Source: Acinetobacter puyangensis
GTDB taxonomy: Bacteria; Pseudomonadota; Gammaproteobacteria; Pseudomonadales; Moraxellaceae
Direction: 5' to 3'
Assembly: GCF_900096995.1 (NCBI RefSeq)
Contig: NZ_OANT01000001.1
Coordinates: 868,001 to 932,000 of the forward strand
Length of the DNA stretch: 64,000 nucleotides
Shown: piece after piece, positions 7,237-16,578 of the stretch
Layout: every line of letters starts with the position of its first letter
Position numbering within the stretch: the first letter of the stretch is position 1
The notes under the pieces: generated by a model
The model's database searches: none
What the model was told of the DNA's origin: nothing
The model's input: only the letters and a program-made list of their open reading frames with translations
Program-made: the position numbers and the translations under genes

Positions 7237-7734
7237 TTAGTGTTTTAATAAAGCATCAATCAACGCTTCAAAATGCAATTGGATATCTTCTGCCAAAATT
7301 GTGTAAGCATTATCAAACTGTACCATCGGATAACCTTCTTTCCAGAATGGAAAAACATCATTTAGATCAGGTGTCACCACTGCATCTTCGAATATAATAC
7401 TTTGTGTAATGAGTAGTAGAACCTGTGCAGTTTCTGCGCCATCAATCTGTAAATAATCAATATCATGTTGTTTTAAAATACGAATACGATCTTTTTTAAA
7501 GCGTACCTTTTTGGCTTGACCCGGATGAAGCTGAAATCGTAAGGTGATCGCCTGTGAAAGATAATCTTCAAAACTCTGATTGAGTTCAACCAACGCATGT
7601 TTAAAACTCTCCTGACGCTGGGTTTTACCACCACGTTGAATGACTTTATCAGATAATGTTGATAGTCTGACTTTCTTTAAATCATGCAGTTTTTCTGATA
7701 ATTCCGGTGACAGCGATCTGGAGTTGTTTGACAT
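7237..7734 (-). CDS. Conserved hypothetical protein, 165 aa
   Basis: ATG 7734 (MSNNSRSLSPELSEKLHDLK). The N-terminal third is basic and polar (DKVIQRGGKTQRQESFKHAL); the rest mixes alpha and beta segments with an acidic, aromatic C-terminal half (FPFWKEGYPMVQFDNAYTIL). There is no signal peptide or membrane helix, so it is probably cytoplasmic. It is convergent with epmA and divergent from the LuxR-type gene at 7871. I do not recognise the family and see no catalytic motif. Confidence 0.7.
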   Translation of the reverse strand: MSNNSRSLSPELSEKLHDLKKVRLSTLSDKVIQRGGKTQRQESFKHALVELNQSFEDYLSQAITLRFQLHPGQAKKVRFKKDRIRILKQHDIDYLQIDGAETAQVLLLITQSIIFEDAVVTPDLNDVFPFWKEGYPMVQFDNAYTILAEDIQLHFEALIDALLKH

Positions 7735-7812
7735 AAAATATGATCCATAAATAATCTCGAAATTATAAACTGTCCTGAACTTAAAATATATCGGATAAAT
7801 GGTTGAAAAAAC

Positions 7813-7839
7813 TTGAATTCAGTTATTTGTTGTTATAAT
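7813..7839 (+). promoter_or_regulatory. Promoter of the first LuxR-type regulator
   Basis: Extended -10 TGTTATAAT (7831-7839) with a weak TTGAAT at 7813. TTTGTT-N11-AACAAA (7827-7849) is an inverted repeat centred on the -10 and could be an operator. Confidence 0.45.
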
Positions 7840-7870
7840 GTAAACAAATGTACTTGAATGTAAAGATAAA

Positions 7871-9019
7871 ATGGCAGAATTGCTAGATAATGACGATATA
7901 GAATTAATTGAGCTGATTTATCAAATTCCTGTCAACCCTAATGCATGGCAAGAATTTACAAAAAAAATCATACAGATTCTCGATGTGTCCTATGTCCATA
8001 TTCAGGCAATCGATTTTTCTTATCAGGTCTTATCTTTTAGTAACGGTATTGGTCCTTTACCCTTAGAAATCTATGCAACAGCCGAATTGGATTATCTACG
8101 CTACCCAACAGAAGCCGATCCACGATGGGGAAAATTTTTAGATCCCGAGCGAAAAGGCTGGTATCAATGTCATCATCATGTGACAGAAGAATTTGTACAA
8201 CATTCCGATTTATATCAGAAGATTTTATTGCCTCATGGTTTGCGTTATGTGGCAACGCATGAGTTAATCTGGGATGAAAAACTGTGTGTATTTTGGAGTA
8301 TCACGACTTCAAGTGAACGACAGCCGTTAAATCAGCAAGAACTGGATTTTCTAAATCGGTTAATGCCACATTTAAAACGTGTGGTGATGGCACAACGTCA
8401 TCTTTATGAATTCTCTACGCATAGTATTGTGGGCTATCATTTAATTGACAAATTGACCCAACCCATTATGTTATTAAACTTATCGGGAAATGTAGTGCAT
8501 TATAATCAAACGATGCAGCAATTCTTGGATAATACACAGGCGATACAGATTCAGGAGCAACAATTGTGTTTGCCTGAGCAGTCTCAAATACAGTTTTCTA
8601 ACATTCTTTATGAGATCGAAGCAGCATTTAGATATAAACAGGGACAATTACAACAATATAAAGAGCTCGTATTTTCTATTCCGAGTACAACAATTTCCCT
8701 GATCATTAATTTACTGGCTTCTGAAAAAGAGCAATCCTTTTTTGGTATTCGTCCTTTAGTCATGCTTAAATTTTATGATACCAATACAAAATTGGAAGTT
8801 CGCTTACTCGAACAAGAATTGAAATCTAGCTATCAACTCAGCAAACGAGAGATAGGGGTTTGTCAGTTGTTTGTAAATGGTTATAAACTTCAAGATATTG
8901 CCGAAGCAACAGATACAACATTAAGTACGGTCAGAACATATTTTAAACGTATTTTTTTAAAAACACATTGTGCTTCACAAACAGAATTGATGAAACTATT
9001 GATGGGTATGTTGTTGTAG
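7871..9019 (+). CDS. LuxR-family (GerE-type HTH) transcriptional regulator, paralog 1
   Basis: 382 aa, ATG 7871. The C-terminal ~60 residues carry a LuxR/GerE helix-turn-helix (LSKREIGVCQLFVNGYKLQD, then TLSTVRTYFKRIFLK). The N-terminal ~310 residues look like a sensory region with no response-regulator receiver; a PAS-like middle part (MLLNLSGNVVHYNQTMQQFL) is possible. The gene at 9127 has the same architecture (NPNAWQEF against NPSLWQEV near the start), so the two are tandem paralogs. The signal and targets cannot be read from sequence. Confidence 0.85.
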   Translation: MAELLDNDDIELIELIYQIPVNPNAWQEFTKKIIQILDVSYVHIQAIDFSYQVLSFSNGIGPLPLEIYATAELDYLRYPTEADPRWGKFLDPERKGWYQCHHHVTEEFVQHSDLYQKILLPHGLRYVATHELIWDEKLCVFWSITTSSERQPLNQQELDFLNRLMPHLKRVVMAQRHLYEFSTHSIVGYHLIDKLTQPIMLLNLSGNVVHYNQTMQQFLDNTQAIQIQEQQLCLPEQSQIQFSNILYEIEAAFRYKQGQLQQYKELVFSIPSTTISLIINLLASEKEQSFFGIRPLVMLKFYDTNTKLEVRLLEQELKSSYQLSKREIGVCQLFVNGYKLQDIAEATDTTLSTVRTYFKRIFLKTHCASQTELMKLLMGMLL

Positions 9020-9044
9020 TGGATTTAAAAAAATAAAGTTAGAA

Positions 9045-9064
9045 ATGTCCTCATTTGGGGACAT
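9045..9064. promoter_or_regulatory. Dyad operator candidate upstream of LuxR paralog 2
   Basis: ATGTCCTCAT/TTGGGGACAT is an imperfect 20-bp dyad (8 of 10 positions symmetric) about 35-45 bp upstream of a possible -10 (CATAAT, near 9089). The core CATTTGGG recurs at 10288-10301 ahead of the next gene. Confidence 0.5.
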
Positions 9065-9126
9065 GTGTATTCTAGATAACTTGGTTAGCATAATTTTATG
9101 TAAGTCTTAATATGGGGATATGGACG

Positions 9127-10269
9127 ATGCTGACTGAACAAGAAAATAAAGTAATTGGCATGATTTATGATGCTGCATTAAATCCATCATTATGGCAGGA
9201 AGTGTTGACAGAAATTGTTGATTTTACAGGCAGTACCACCGCGATTTTTACTGCAACTGATCAGCTTAGTCCGCATTATGATTTTGTCTTTACCCATAAT
9301 ATCCCGCCTGAAAGTATGGCGGCGTATCAGGATGAACAGGTTAAAGTATTGGATCTGCGTTTACATGCGCCATATTGGGCAGAAAAAGCATTAGGTGATA
9401 CAGTACTAAACACATTCGCGCCTTATGCTTCCATGCCAGTAGGAACTGACGAATTTATTTTTTATGAAAAATGTGCCAAACCAACCAATGTAAGCCATGT
9501 TGCTGCGGTTTTATTGGAGCGTAGTGTCTATAGCTGGGCTGTATTTGCCGTTCACAGAGCACCATATTTAGAAGAATATAGTGAACAGGATGGAAAGATA
9601 TTAAAACGTTTGGGTGTACATATTCGTCGTGCATTACAGATTTATCGGCAGATGATAATCCTACAGGAAGATAAGCAAGATATTTATCATGTGCTGGATC
9701 ATTTTAAAATAGGTGTAATCCTGGTGAATCAGGATTATCAACTATATTATGCCAATACCATTGTTAAGAAAATATTTGAACGATGTTCTGTATTGGATCT
9801 TGATAAAAATAATAATTTAAAAACGCTTAAAAAATTTCAGGAAAGATTAAATCAGTTAATTAGTAGTGCTTTATTTAAAGACAATAGCCTTGATTACGAT
9901 GCAGGTGGAATACTGTCATTATATGATGATAAAGAAAATGATTCTCTAATGCTGAGTATTTTACCCTTTTCTGGAGCTGCGAAGCTTCAACAAAGGAAAG
10001 CTATTATTTTTGTCACATCAACCAATCAACCCCAATATCTGGCAAGAGATTATCTGATCCAGAAATATAAACTGGCAAAACGTGAACTGGATGTTTGTGA
10101 GTTATTTATTCATGGTCTGAGTCTGGAGCAGATTGCAGAGCAAATGAATATCACTTATGGATCAGTTCGTATCTATATCAAAAATATTTTTGCAAAAACA
10201 AAATGTAACTCTCAGACAGAACTGATGCAATTACTGATGAATGTAACACTTGAATTTGAGCATATTTAA
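9127..10269 (+). CDS. LuxR-family (GerE-type HTH) transcriptional regulator, paralog 2
   Basis: 380 aa from ATG 9127; an in-frame ATG at 9112 would add five residues, but 9127 aligns with paralog 1. The C-terminal HTH reads LAKRELDVCELFIHGLSLEQ followed by YGSVRIYIKNIFAKTKCNSQ. The sensory N-terminal region lacks a receiver aspartate pattern. The middle segment (GVILVNQDYQLYYANTIVKK) resembles a PAS domain. It is separated from paralog 1 by 107 bp containing a dyad, and is followed by lipoprotein genes with a similar dyad, so it may control itself and those genes. Confidence 0.85.
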   Translation: MLTEQENKVIGMIYDAALNPSLWQEVLTEIVDFTGSTTAIFTATDQLSPHYDFVFTHNIPPESMAAYQDEQVKVLDLRLHAPYWAEKALGDTVLNTFAPYASMPVGTDEFIFYEKCAKPTNVSHVAAVLLERSVYSWAVFAVHRAPYLEEYSEQDGKILKRLGVHIRRALQIYRQMIILQEDKQDIYHVLDHFKIGVILVNQDYQLYYANTIVKKIFERCSVLDLDKNNNLKTLKKFQERLNQLISSALFKDNSLDYDAGGILSLYDDKENDSLMLSILPFSGAAKLQQRKAIIFVTSTNQPQYLARDYLIQKYKLAKRELDVCELFIHGLSLEQIAEQMNITYGSVRIYIKNIFAKTKCNSQTELMQLLMNVTLEFEHI

Positions 10270-10287
10270 TAAAATTTTGCAGCTATG

Positions 10288-10301
10288 TTCCCATTTGGGA
10301 A
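10288..10301. promoter_or_regulatory. Dyad operator candidate upstream of the lipoprotein gene
   Basis: TTCCCA-TT-TGGGAA is a perfect 6+6 dyad. It shares the CCATTTGGG core with the 9045-9064 dyad and is centred about 25 bp before a weak -10 (TAATAC), a spacing like a lux box overlapping the -35 position. Confidence 0.5.
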
Positions 10302-10374
10302 TATTGGAATAACAAAATTAATACTAAGCTTCATATGTTCTTGATTGAAAAAATCATTTGGGAGGAAGGACAAA

Positions 10375-11313
10375 ATGAAAAAGTCTTTAATTTATACCGC
10401 TTTTTTGGGAGCACTACTGGTCATGACAGGGTGTGGCAGTAGTGATGAAAGTAGTGAGAATAATAGCCAAAATAGCAATACAGGTGGCAATTCCAGCGAG
10501 CAAAATAACGAGGGTAATCAGACTACAGATACCTTAACTGAAACACAGAGACAAAAAATTCTGGAGGTTTCAGAAGAATCAGGTGCAATCGTCTTAAAAG
10601 AAAGCCTGCTAGGCGGTGTCATAGATACATTGGTTTTTGGTACCGATGAGGCCGAAGCTGATGAAAAATGCTCGTCTGGCAGCTATGTAAAAACAGCTGG
10701 TGTGATTACTTTTACCAACTGTGAAGGATTATTTAAAACAGCAACTGGCTTAAATCAATATAAGGATTTAACAGCCAGTGGAAAAGTCACTGTTACAGAT
10801 GGTAATTTTACTTATCAGGATTTGATCTTGCGGGACTCTGACAGCGGCGAGTCAAAAACGGTGAATGGCACTGTAAAATTTTCGAGTGGCTCAACTGAAC
10901 AAGATTTAATTGATAGCTTGGAAATAAAAGCAACTGAGAAAAATGGATCTGCTTTCATTGATGTGACTTATAAACTGGAAAATTATAAGCTCATTTATGA
11001 CCAAAAAAGCGGTTCAGAACTTGCTTTAACCACGACAGGAACTTTGACTGCAACCAATAGTTCAGTCGGCGATTATAAAGTCAACATAACCAACACTCAG
11101 CCGTTTTTTGTACAGATCGATGCCGATGACGAAGCAATAAGTAGCTATCCTTACAGCGGTGTGATGCAAATTGAAGATCTAAACAATCAAGCAGTGACAA
11201 CGATTACCGCAAATACCGATAAGAAAACCTTATTATATTCGGTCAAAGTTAGTGAAAAGGAAATTGCCAATGGAACCAAAACATGGCAAGAGGTTTTGGG
11301 GTTTAGCCAATAA
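10375..11313 (+). CDS. Putative lipoprotein, 312 aa
   Basis: ATG 10375 follows a strong GGAGGAAGG; an in-frame TTG at 10345 is rejected. The signal peptide MKKSLIYTAFLGALLVMTGC ends in a lipobox with Cys20, so the mature protein should be lipid-anchored. A low-complexity Ser/Asn/Gly linker (residues about 21-55) is followed by a beta-rich domain of about 250 residues (repeated TxTxTN-type strands). Two cysteines (DEKCSSGSY and FTNCEGLF) could form a disulphide. I do not recognise the family. The gene downstream starts with nearly the same signal peptide. Confidence 0.8.
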   Translation: MKKSLIYTAFLGALLVMTGCGSSDESSENNSQNSNTGGNSSEQNNEGNQTTDTLTETQRQKILEVSEESGAIVLKESLLGGVIDTLVFGTDEAEADEKCSSGSYVKTAGVITFTNCEGLFKTATGLNQYKDLTASGKVTVTDGNFTYQDLILRDSDSGESKTVNGTVKFSSGSTEQDLIDSLEIKATEKNGSAFIDVTYKLENYKLIYDQKSGSELALTTTGTLTATNSSVGDYKVNITNTQPFFVQIDADDEAISSYPYSGVMQIEDLNNQAVTTITANTDKKTLLYSVKVSEKEIANGTKTWQEVLGFSQ

Positions 11314-11321
11314 TCGTTTGG

Positions 11322-11355
11322 AGTCCCATCAAATTTAGTTTGGTGGGACTTTTTA
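11322..11355 (+). terminator. Intrinsic terminator after the first lipoprotein
   Basis: AGTCCCATCAAA and TTTGGTGGGACT pair (one G-T) around a 5-nt loop and are followed by TTTTT. Confidence 0.85.
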
Positions 11356-11389
11356 ATAACTCAGATAAAAATTTAAAAATGAGGTGGAT

Positions 11390-12061
11390 ATGAAAAAGTC
11401 GTTAATTTATATTGCAGTTTTTAATGCCATGATGATGGTGAGTGGATGTGGTGGATCAGATAATGGCGAACGGTCTAATGATTCTAGTGCAAATTCAAAA
11501 GGAGAAAATAATACTGATAGTCAAAATATAGGAAATATACAAAGTACACCATATATTGCTGGACAAATTCTTGATAAGAATTCGTTTAATATACCGTGTT
11601 ATGAGTTGATTAGTGGATTGGCAGATGATGCAAAACAAAATCGGAATTACATTGAAATACAATTTGAAAGTAGATCAACAGGAATTGTTTTTCGTATTGT
11701 TCTGCCTACTAAGCGATCTTTATATGAGAATACCTTGGGGAAATACAAAGTTTTAGGTCCAGTTGATGTGGATACACTGAATCCGGATAATAAATTTTTA
11801 TTAAACGTTAAAGTTCCATATGGTGATCTTTTTGCAGATAATGCAGAGAGATTCTATTCAAATAGTTCATATTATACAGATTTATATTATACAGAATTAA
11901 TAAATATTATTGAAGAGAAGAAAGAAAATGGTAATGTAACACTGTTATTAAGATTTAAATTTAATCATGAAATGCTTTATTATAAAGCAGGTAATTTACA
12001 ATCGAATAGTGAACTCAATAATGGTGAGCTTTTATTAAGGGTTGAAGTGTTAGATGCTTAG
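11390..12061 (+). CDS. Putative lipoprotein, 223 aa
   Basis: ATG 11390 with GAGGTGG just upstream; a GTG at 11384 would add two residues. The signal peptide MKKSLIYIAVFNAMMMVSGC gives a lipobox Cys20, then a Ser/Asn/Gly-rich linker and a mixed alpha/beta domain. The first seven residues match the preceding lipoprotein and the lipobox regions are alike, so the two share an export module, but the mature domains differ. The coding region is more AT-rich than neighbouring housekeeping genes, which suggests a lineage-specific gene. The function is unknown. Confidence 0.75.
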   Translation: MKKSLIYIAVFNAMMMVSGCGGSDNGERSNDSSANSKGENNTDSQNIGNIQSTPYIAGQILDKNSFNIPCYELISGLADDAKQNRNYIEIQFESRSTGIVFRIVLPTKRSLYENTLGKYKVLGPVDVDTLNPDNKFLLNVKVPYGDLFADNAERFYSNSSYYTDLYYTELINIIEEKKENGNVTLLLRFKFNHEMLYYKAGNLQSNSELNNGELLLRVEVLDA

Positions 12062-12063
12062 AT

Positions 12064-12096
12064 AAAAATGGCAACTGTTAAAGTTGCCATTTTTTG
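12064..12096. terminator. Bidirectional intrinsic terminator
   Basis: AATGGCAACT/AGTTGCCATT stem with a 3-4 nt loop, flanked by an A-run and TTTTTT, between convergent genes. Confidence 0.85.
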
Positions 12097-12107
12097 ATTT
12101 TTAGATA

Positions 12108-13097
12108 TTAAACTTGCTGAATGCCTGCAACTAACCATTCATCAGAGCTACCAGCTGGTTTTACAAAATGCCAGATTTCTGTGAAGGGTTGTGGTAAGGC
12201 ATTTAAATCTTCACTTACTGTTCCAGTAAAACGCACACTGACCACATATTGACCATTTTCAGTACTTTGATCAATCACGTTTGCAGTTAGATTACTAAAT
12301 TCTGCAACATCGGTATTATTGGCAACATCCGAATAAATCGCCTGATACATGTCAGGGGTGAAATATTTACGAATTTCTTCAATGTTGGTGGCGTTGTTCA
12401 TCGCTTGAATATGGTTAAAGCGTTGACGTGCGAAGCGTAGAAAGGTTGCCGGTTCGCTACCATCAGGCAATTGGTTGCCACTACTGGTTGTTGCACCGCC
12501 AAAAGGTGCTTGTACCGGTGCTTGGCCACCCTTCACAGGTTGACCAAAAATATTGGTATTTCCAGCCGGAGGGGTTGTACCAAATGGTGATGAGGTTTGA
12601 TTGCGTGTGCTTGCACTATTATTGGGTGCATAAGGGTTACCCGCAGCAGCTAACTGTTTTTTCGCAGAAAATTTACGAAACAGGAAGAAAGCGCCAGCAG
12701 CAAGAATAATCAACCAGAACCAGCTAAAACCACTTTTTTTCTCTTGAGCAGCCTGTTCACCATTTTGCCAGTTAGATGCCTGTTCATTCGGATTGGCTTT
12801 TTGGCCATCATCAGCCATTGCATTTGCAGCAACCGCACCTAATGCTGCACCCGCAACACCGGCCGCTACCATACCACCAACATTTGAACCACTACGCTGC
12901 GGCTGTTGTTGGGCTGTAGCAGGTGCTTGATTGCGATACTGAGCATTCTGGTTTTGGTTATAACTTTGGCTAGAGCTTTGACTCCGTGACATTCCCATGC
13001 TTTTGCCACCGCCTGCACGTTTGGCTTCTGCAAGGGGCGCAGCCAATAAACTTGCCATCATTAATGCGACAACAGCACCGCGTGCTTTATTTTGCAT
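12108..13097 (-). CDS. Tim44-like domain membrane protein
   Basis: 329 aa from ATG 13097 (MQNKARGAVVALMMASLLAA), which has AGGAA 10 nt upstream; the longer frame starts at a TTG (13166). It has an N-terminal signal sequence, a Gln/Ser/Asn-rich low-complexity stretch (about residues 35-75), a glycine/alanine-rich hydrophobic segment (GGMVAAGVAGAALGAVAANA), a transmembrane helix (FSWFWLIILAAGAFFLFRKF), and a C-terminal Tim44-like domain (FLRFARQRFNHIQAMNNATN through FTEIWHFVKP). Bacterial members are small inner-membrane proteins of unclear role. Confidence 0.85.
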   Translation of the reverse strand: MQNKARGAVVALMMASLLAAPLAEAKRAGGGKSMGMSRSQSSSQSYNQNQNAQYRNQAPATAQQQPQRSGSNVGGMVAAGVAGAALGAVAANAMADDGQKANPNEQASNWQNGEQAAQEKKSGFSWFWLIILAAGAFFLFRKFSAKKQLAAAGNPYAPNNSASTRNQTSSPFGTTPPAGNTNIFGQPVKGGQAPVQAPFGGATTSSGNQLPDGSEPATFLRFARQRFNHIQAMNNATNIEEIRKYFTPDMYQAIYSDVANNTDVAEFSNLTANVIDQSTENGQYVVSVRFTGTVSEDLNALPQPFTEIWHFVKPAGSSDEWLVAGIQQV

Positions 13098-13322
13098 TGC
13101 TTTAATATTCCTATGATCAATAAAACTTCTTACCCTCAATAATGCGGGTTTTATATCAAATTTCAAGGCTAAGTTTGTGATTTTTGTTAGAAAATTTAAT
13201 AAATTGCTTACATGATTTCAGTTAAAGGCATGATTTGCAAAATACTTTTCTACCAAGCTGCCGATCTATGAAATAAATAAAGATTTGGGTAACCTAAAAT
13301 TTAATATACTAGAGTAAATTGC

Positions 13323-14708
13323 TTATTCATCACAGATATCCATGGCTGCCTGTAGTGCTTCATGTAGCCGAGCCACGGGAATGACGTTTAAGCCTTTAAT
13401 GGGATTTTGTGGTGCATTGGCGCGTGGTAAGATAATGGTTTTAAAACCATGTTTATGGGCTTCTTTTAAACGCTCCTGACCATTGGGAACAGGGCGGATC
13501 TCACCAGAAAGTCCTACTTCACCAAAAACTGCAAGATGCTGTGGAAGTGCTTTGCCTCTTAAACTTGATGCACAGGCCAATAATACAGCTAGATCGGAAC
13601 CTGTTTCGGTAATTTTTAAGCCACCGACAATATTGACATAAACATCTTGCCCCACAGTTTGTACACCACCATGTCGATGCATCACAGCCAGCAACATGGA
13701 TAAACGGTTTTGCTCTAGCCCCAATGCGACCCGACGTGGTTGTCCATGTGCATCATCGACCAGTGCCTGAACTTCCACCAGTAAGGGACGGGTACCTTCA
13801 CGACTAATCATCACCACAGATCCGGGAATGGCTTCATCATAACGGCTTAAAAAAATGGCTGAAGGATTGGCAACTTCTTTTAATCCTTTGTCGGTCATAC
13901 CAAATACGCCAAGTTCATTCACTGCACCAAAACGGTTTTTAACTGCTCGAATCATGCGATAACGAGAATCGGACTGTCCCTCGAAATATAAAACACAATC
14001 CACCATATGTTCCAGTACACGAGGGCCGGCAAGTGCACCTTCTTTGGTAACATGACCGACGATAAATAGTGATGTACCGGTGTGTTTGGCAAAGCGAGTC
14101 AGGATAGCAGCAGATTCCCTAATCTGGGAAACGCCTCCGGGCGCAGATTGAATGGTTTCGGTAAAAAGTGTTTGAATTGAGTCTAGTACAGCCATTTGTG
14201 GACGTTCATGTGCCAGTACTTCACAAATGCGCTCAACACAGGTTTCAGCCATAACTTTCAGGGCATTTAGAGGTAAATCCAGACGTTTGGCTCGCATTGC
14301 CACCTGAGACAATGATTCTTCACCCGTGATATAAAGCGCAGGTTGCTGGCTTGCCATATAAGTCGCTGTTTGAAGCAGAATAGTGGATTTACCGATACCG
14401 GGATCACCGCCAATTAATACCACCGATCCCATGACCAGCCCGCCACCAAGCACTCGGTCAAACTCACTAATACCAGTAGAGGTACGTGATTCACGGCTCA
14501 GCTGAATTTGATCCAGTGTAGTAATTTGACTGGTTTGACCAGCATAACCGCCGGTTTTGATGCCGGATTTTGCCCGGTGAGGGGTGACATTTTCTAAACG
14601 CGCTTCGACCAAACTGTTCCATTCTCCACAATCGGGACACTGTCCTACCCATTTGGGATGGTCTGTTCCACAATGTTCACAACGATAAACAGTCTTGGCT
14701 TTACTCAT
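13323..14708 (-). CDS. radA: DNA repair protein RadA
   Basis: 461 aa, full length for RadA. It has an N-terminal C4 zinc finger (CEHCGTDHPKWVGQCPDCGEW spans about residues 10-30), a RecA-like ATPase with Walker A GGDPGIGKS near 90, the RadA-specific KNRFG motif (AVKNRFGAVNELGVFGM), and a C-terminal Lon-protease-like domain (ADLAVLLACASSLRG). RadA helps process recombination intermediates by driving branch migration. It is transcribed alone, convergent with nothing and divergent from cycA. Confidence 0.97.
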   Translation of the reverse strand: MSKAKTVYRCEHCGTDHPKWVGQCPDCGEWNSLVEARLENVTPHRAKSGIKTGGYAGQTSQITTLDQIQLSRESRTSTGISEFDRVLGGGLVMGSVVLIGGDPGIGKSTILLQTATYMASQQPALYITGEESLSQVAMRAKRLDLPLNALKVMAETCVERICEVLAHERPQMAVLDSIQTLFTETIQSAPGGVSQIRESAAILTRFAKHTGTSLFIVGHVTKEGALAGPRVLEHMVDCVLYFEGQSDSRYRMIRAVKNRFGAVNELGVFGMTDKGLKEVANPSAIFLSRYDEAIPGSVVMISREGTRPLLVEVQALVDDAHGQPRRVALGLEQNRLSMLLAVMHRHGGVQTVGQDVYVNIVGGLKITETGSDLAVLLACASSLRGKALPQHLAVFGEVGLSGEIRPVPNGQERLKEAHKHGFKTIILPRANAPQNPIKGLNVIPVARLHEALQAAMDICDE

Positions 14709-15023
14709 AAGGATGATCTTGGATTCGATGCTAAAAATACTTTGATGAAAAACAATGTAGTGACTTGTATTGTAAAAGTAAAGGCAGGGTAGGCGTTTTA
14801 TAATGATTATTGCGACAAATTATGTCGTATTTATGAATGGATTACTGCACTAATACAATACACCTAGTTAAAAATATTTTGGTGCAGGTAAATAAAATGC
14901 CTGTAATTCGTGCAAAAACTTAAAAAATATAAAAAAAATGAAAAATAATTCAGTTAGTACTTTTTTCTATATATGAATTGGAATATTTTTAGCAGGAAAG
15001 ATAAATATAGGTGTATTCAAAAA

Positions 15024-16436
15024 ATGTCATATCCACATGATTTACCGCAAGGGGATCCAGAAAGTTTGCAACGGAGTTTATCCAATCGACATTTGCAATT
15101 GATTGCAATTGGCGGGGCAATTGGAACGGGTTTGTTTATGGGTTCCGGTAAAACCATTAGTCTGGCTGGTCCTTCGATTCTGTTTATCTATATGATTATT
15201 GGATTGATGGTGTTTTTGGTCATGCGGGCACTGGGAGAATTATTACTTTCCAATTTGCAATATAAATCCTTTATCGATTTCTCTACCGATTTGATTGGTC
15301 CATGGGCAGGTTATTTTGTCGGGTGGACCTATTGGCTATGCTGGATCACCATCGGGATTGCCGATTTATCTGCGATTATTTATTACTTGCAATTTTTTAA
15401 CGGAGGTCAGGAGTTTAGTCCGACCGAAGGGGCACTGATCAGTATCGCAGCGATTCTGTTTATCATGGGGCTCAATTTGGTCACTGTACGGCTGTTTGGT
15501 GAAATGGAATTCTGGTTTGCCATGGTCAAAATTACGGCAATTATCGTCTTGATTCTCGTGGGTTTCTGGATGATCTTCACCGGATTTACCACCGATGCTG
15601 GAACAGTCGCTCAATTTAGCAATCTATGGTCCAATGGTGGGTTTTTCCCGACTGGCTTTGATGGGTTTTTAGCCGGATTCCAGATTGCGATTTTTGCCTT
15701 TGTTGGTGTTGAGCTAGTCGGCACCACCGCAGCAGAAACGCGTGATCCGGAACGCAATTTACCTAAAGCCGTCAACTCCATTCCAATTCGTATCATTATT
15801 TTCTATGTATTGGCATTATTTGTAGTGATGTCGGTTACACCATGGAATCAAATTGACCCTAAAGTTAGCCCATTTGTAAATCTATTTACACAAGCAGGTA
15901 TTGCCGCAGCAGCGATTATCATGAATCTAGTGGTATTGTCTTCGGTGATGTCTTCGATGAATAGTGGCGTCTTTTCTACCAGTCGTATGCTATTTGGTCT
16001 GGCAAAAGATCATCAGGCACCTCAGGACTTTGGGAAATTATCCAAATCTGCGGTTCCTGCTAATGCGCTGTATTTTTCAACCGTATGTTTACTGGCTGGT
16101 GCGGCATTACAATACTTTGTGCCAAATACTGTTGAAGCATTTACGTTGGCAACAACATTGTCTACGATTCTGTTTATCTGTGTCTGGATCATGATTATGT
16201 GGAGCTATATCAATTATAGAAAGCAACGTCCTGAGCTACATGCAGCATCAACCTTCAAACTTCCGGGTGGAGTATTTACCTGTTGGGCTGTGATCATTTT
16301 CTTTATTGGTACCGTGTATATCCTGTCATTGGAAGCAGATACCTTTAAAGCCTTAAAAGTCAGTCCATTGTGGTTGGTGATTCTGGCAATTGGCTATTAT
16401 GTTTTCTATAAGCCGAAATATCTTAAAGGAAAATAG
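15024..16436 (+). CDS. cycA: D-serine/D-alanine/glycine transporter CycA
   Basis: 470 aa from ATG 15024, the same length as E. coli CycA; an upstream in-frame ATG at 14973 would add 17 residues that look non-homologous. It is an amino acid-polyamine-cation permease with 12 predicted membrane helices. The family signature is NRHLQLIAIGGAIGTGLFMG near the N-terminus, followed by VGVELVGTTAAETRDPERNL. Close identity to CycA along the whole length supports proton-coupled uptake of glycine, D-alanine and D-serine across the inner membrane. Confidence 0.92.
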   Translation: MSYPHDLPQGDPESLQRSLSNRHLQLIAIGGAIGTGLFMGSGKTISLAGPSILFIYMIIGLMVFLVMRALGELLLSNLQYKSFIDFSTDLIGPWAGYFVGWTYWLCWITIGIADLSAIIYYLQFFNGGQEFSPTEGALISIAAILFIMGLNLVTVRLFGEMEFWFAMVKITAIIVLILVGFWMIFTGFTTDAGTVAQFSNLWSNGGFFPTGFDGFLAGFQIAIFAFVGVELVGTTAAETRDPERNLPKAVNSIPIRIIIFYVLALFVVMSVTPWNQIDPKVSPFVNLFTQAGIAAAAIIMNLVVLSSVMSSMNSGVFSTSRMLFGLAKDHQAPQDFGKLSKSAVPANALYFSTVCLLAGAALQYFVPNTVEAFTLATTLSTILFICVWIMIMWSYINYRKQRPELHAASTFKLPGGVFTCWAVIIFFIGTVYILSLEADTFKALKVSPLWLVILAIGYYVFYKPKYLKGK

Positions 16437-16459
16437 GTCGGTTAATCACGGTCAATACA

Positions 16460-16488
16460 AAACGTCAGTTGATACTGGCGTTTTTTTA
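16460..16488 (+). terminator. Intrinsic terminator after cycA
   Basis: AACGTCAGT/ACTGGCGTT stem, 4-nt loop, then a run of seven T. Confidence 0.88.
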
Positions 16489-16578
16489 TACCTCAAGATA
16501 CTTTAAGCACATGAAATGCTTTGGTCACTTTGTAAATCAAGCTATACTCAGCAATAATCAATAATGAGCATTTTGATT

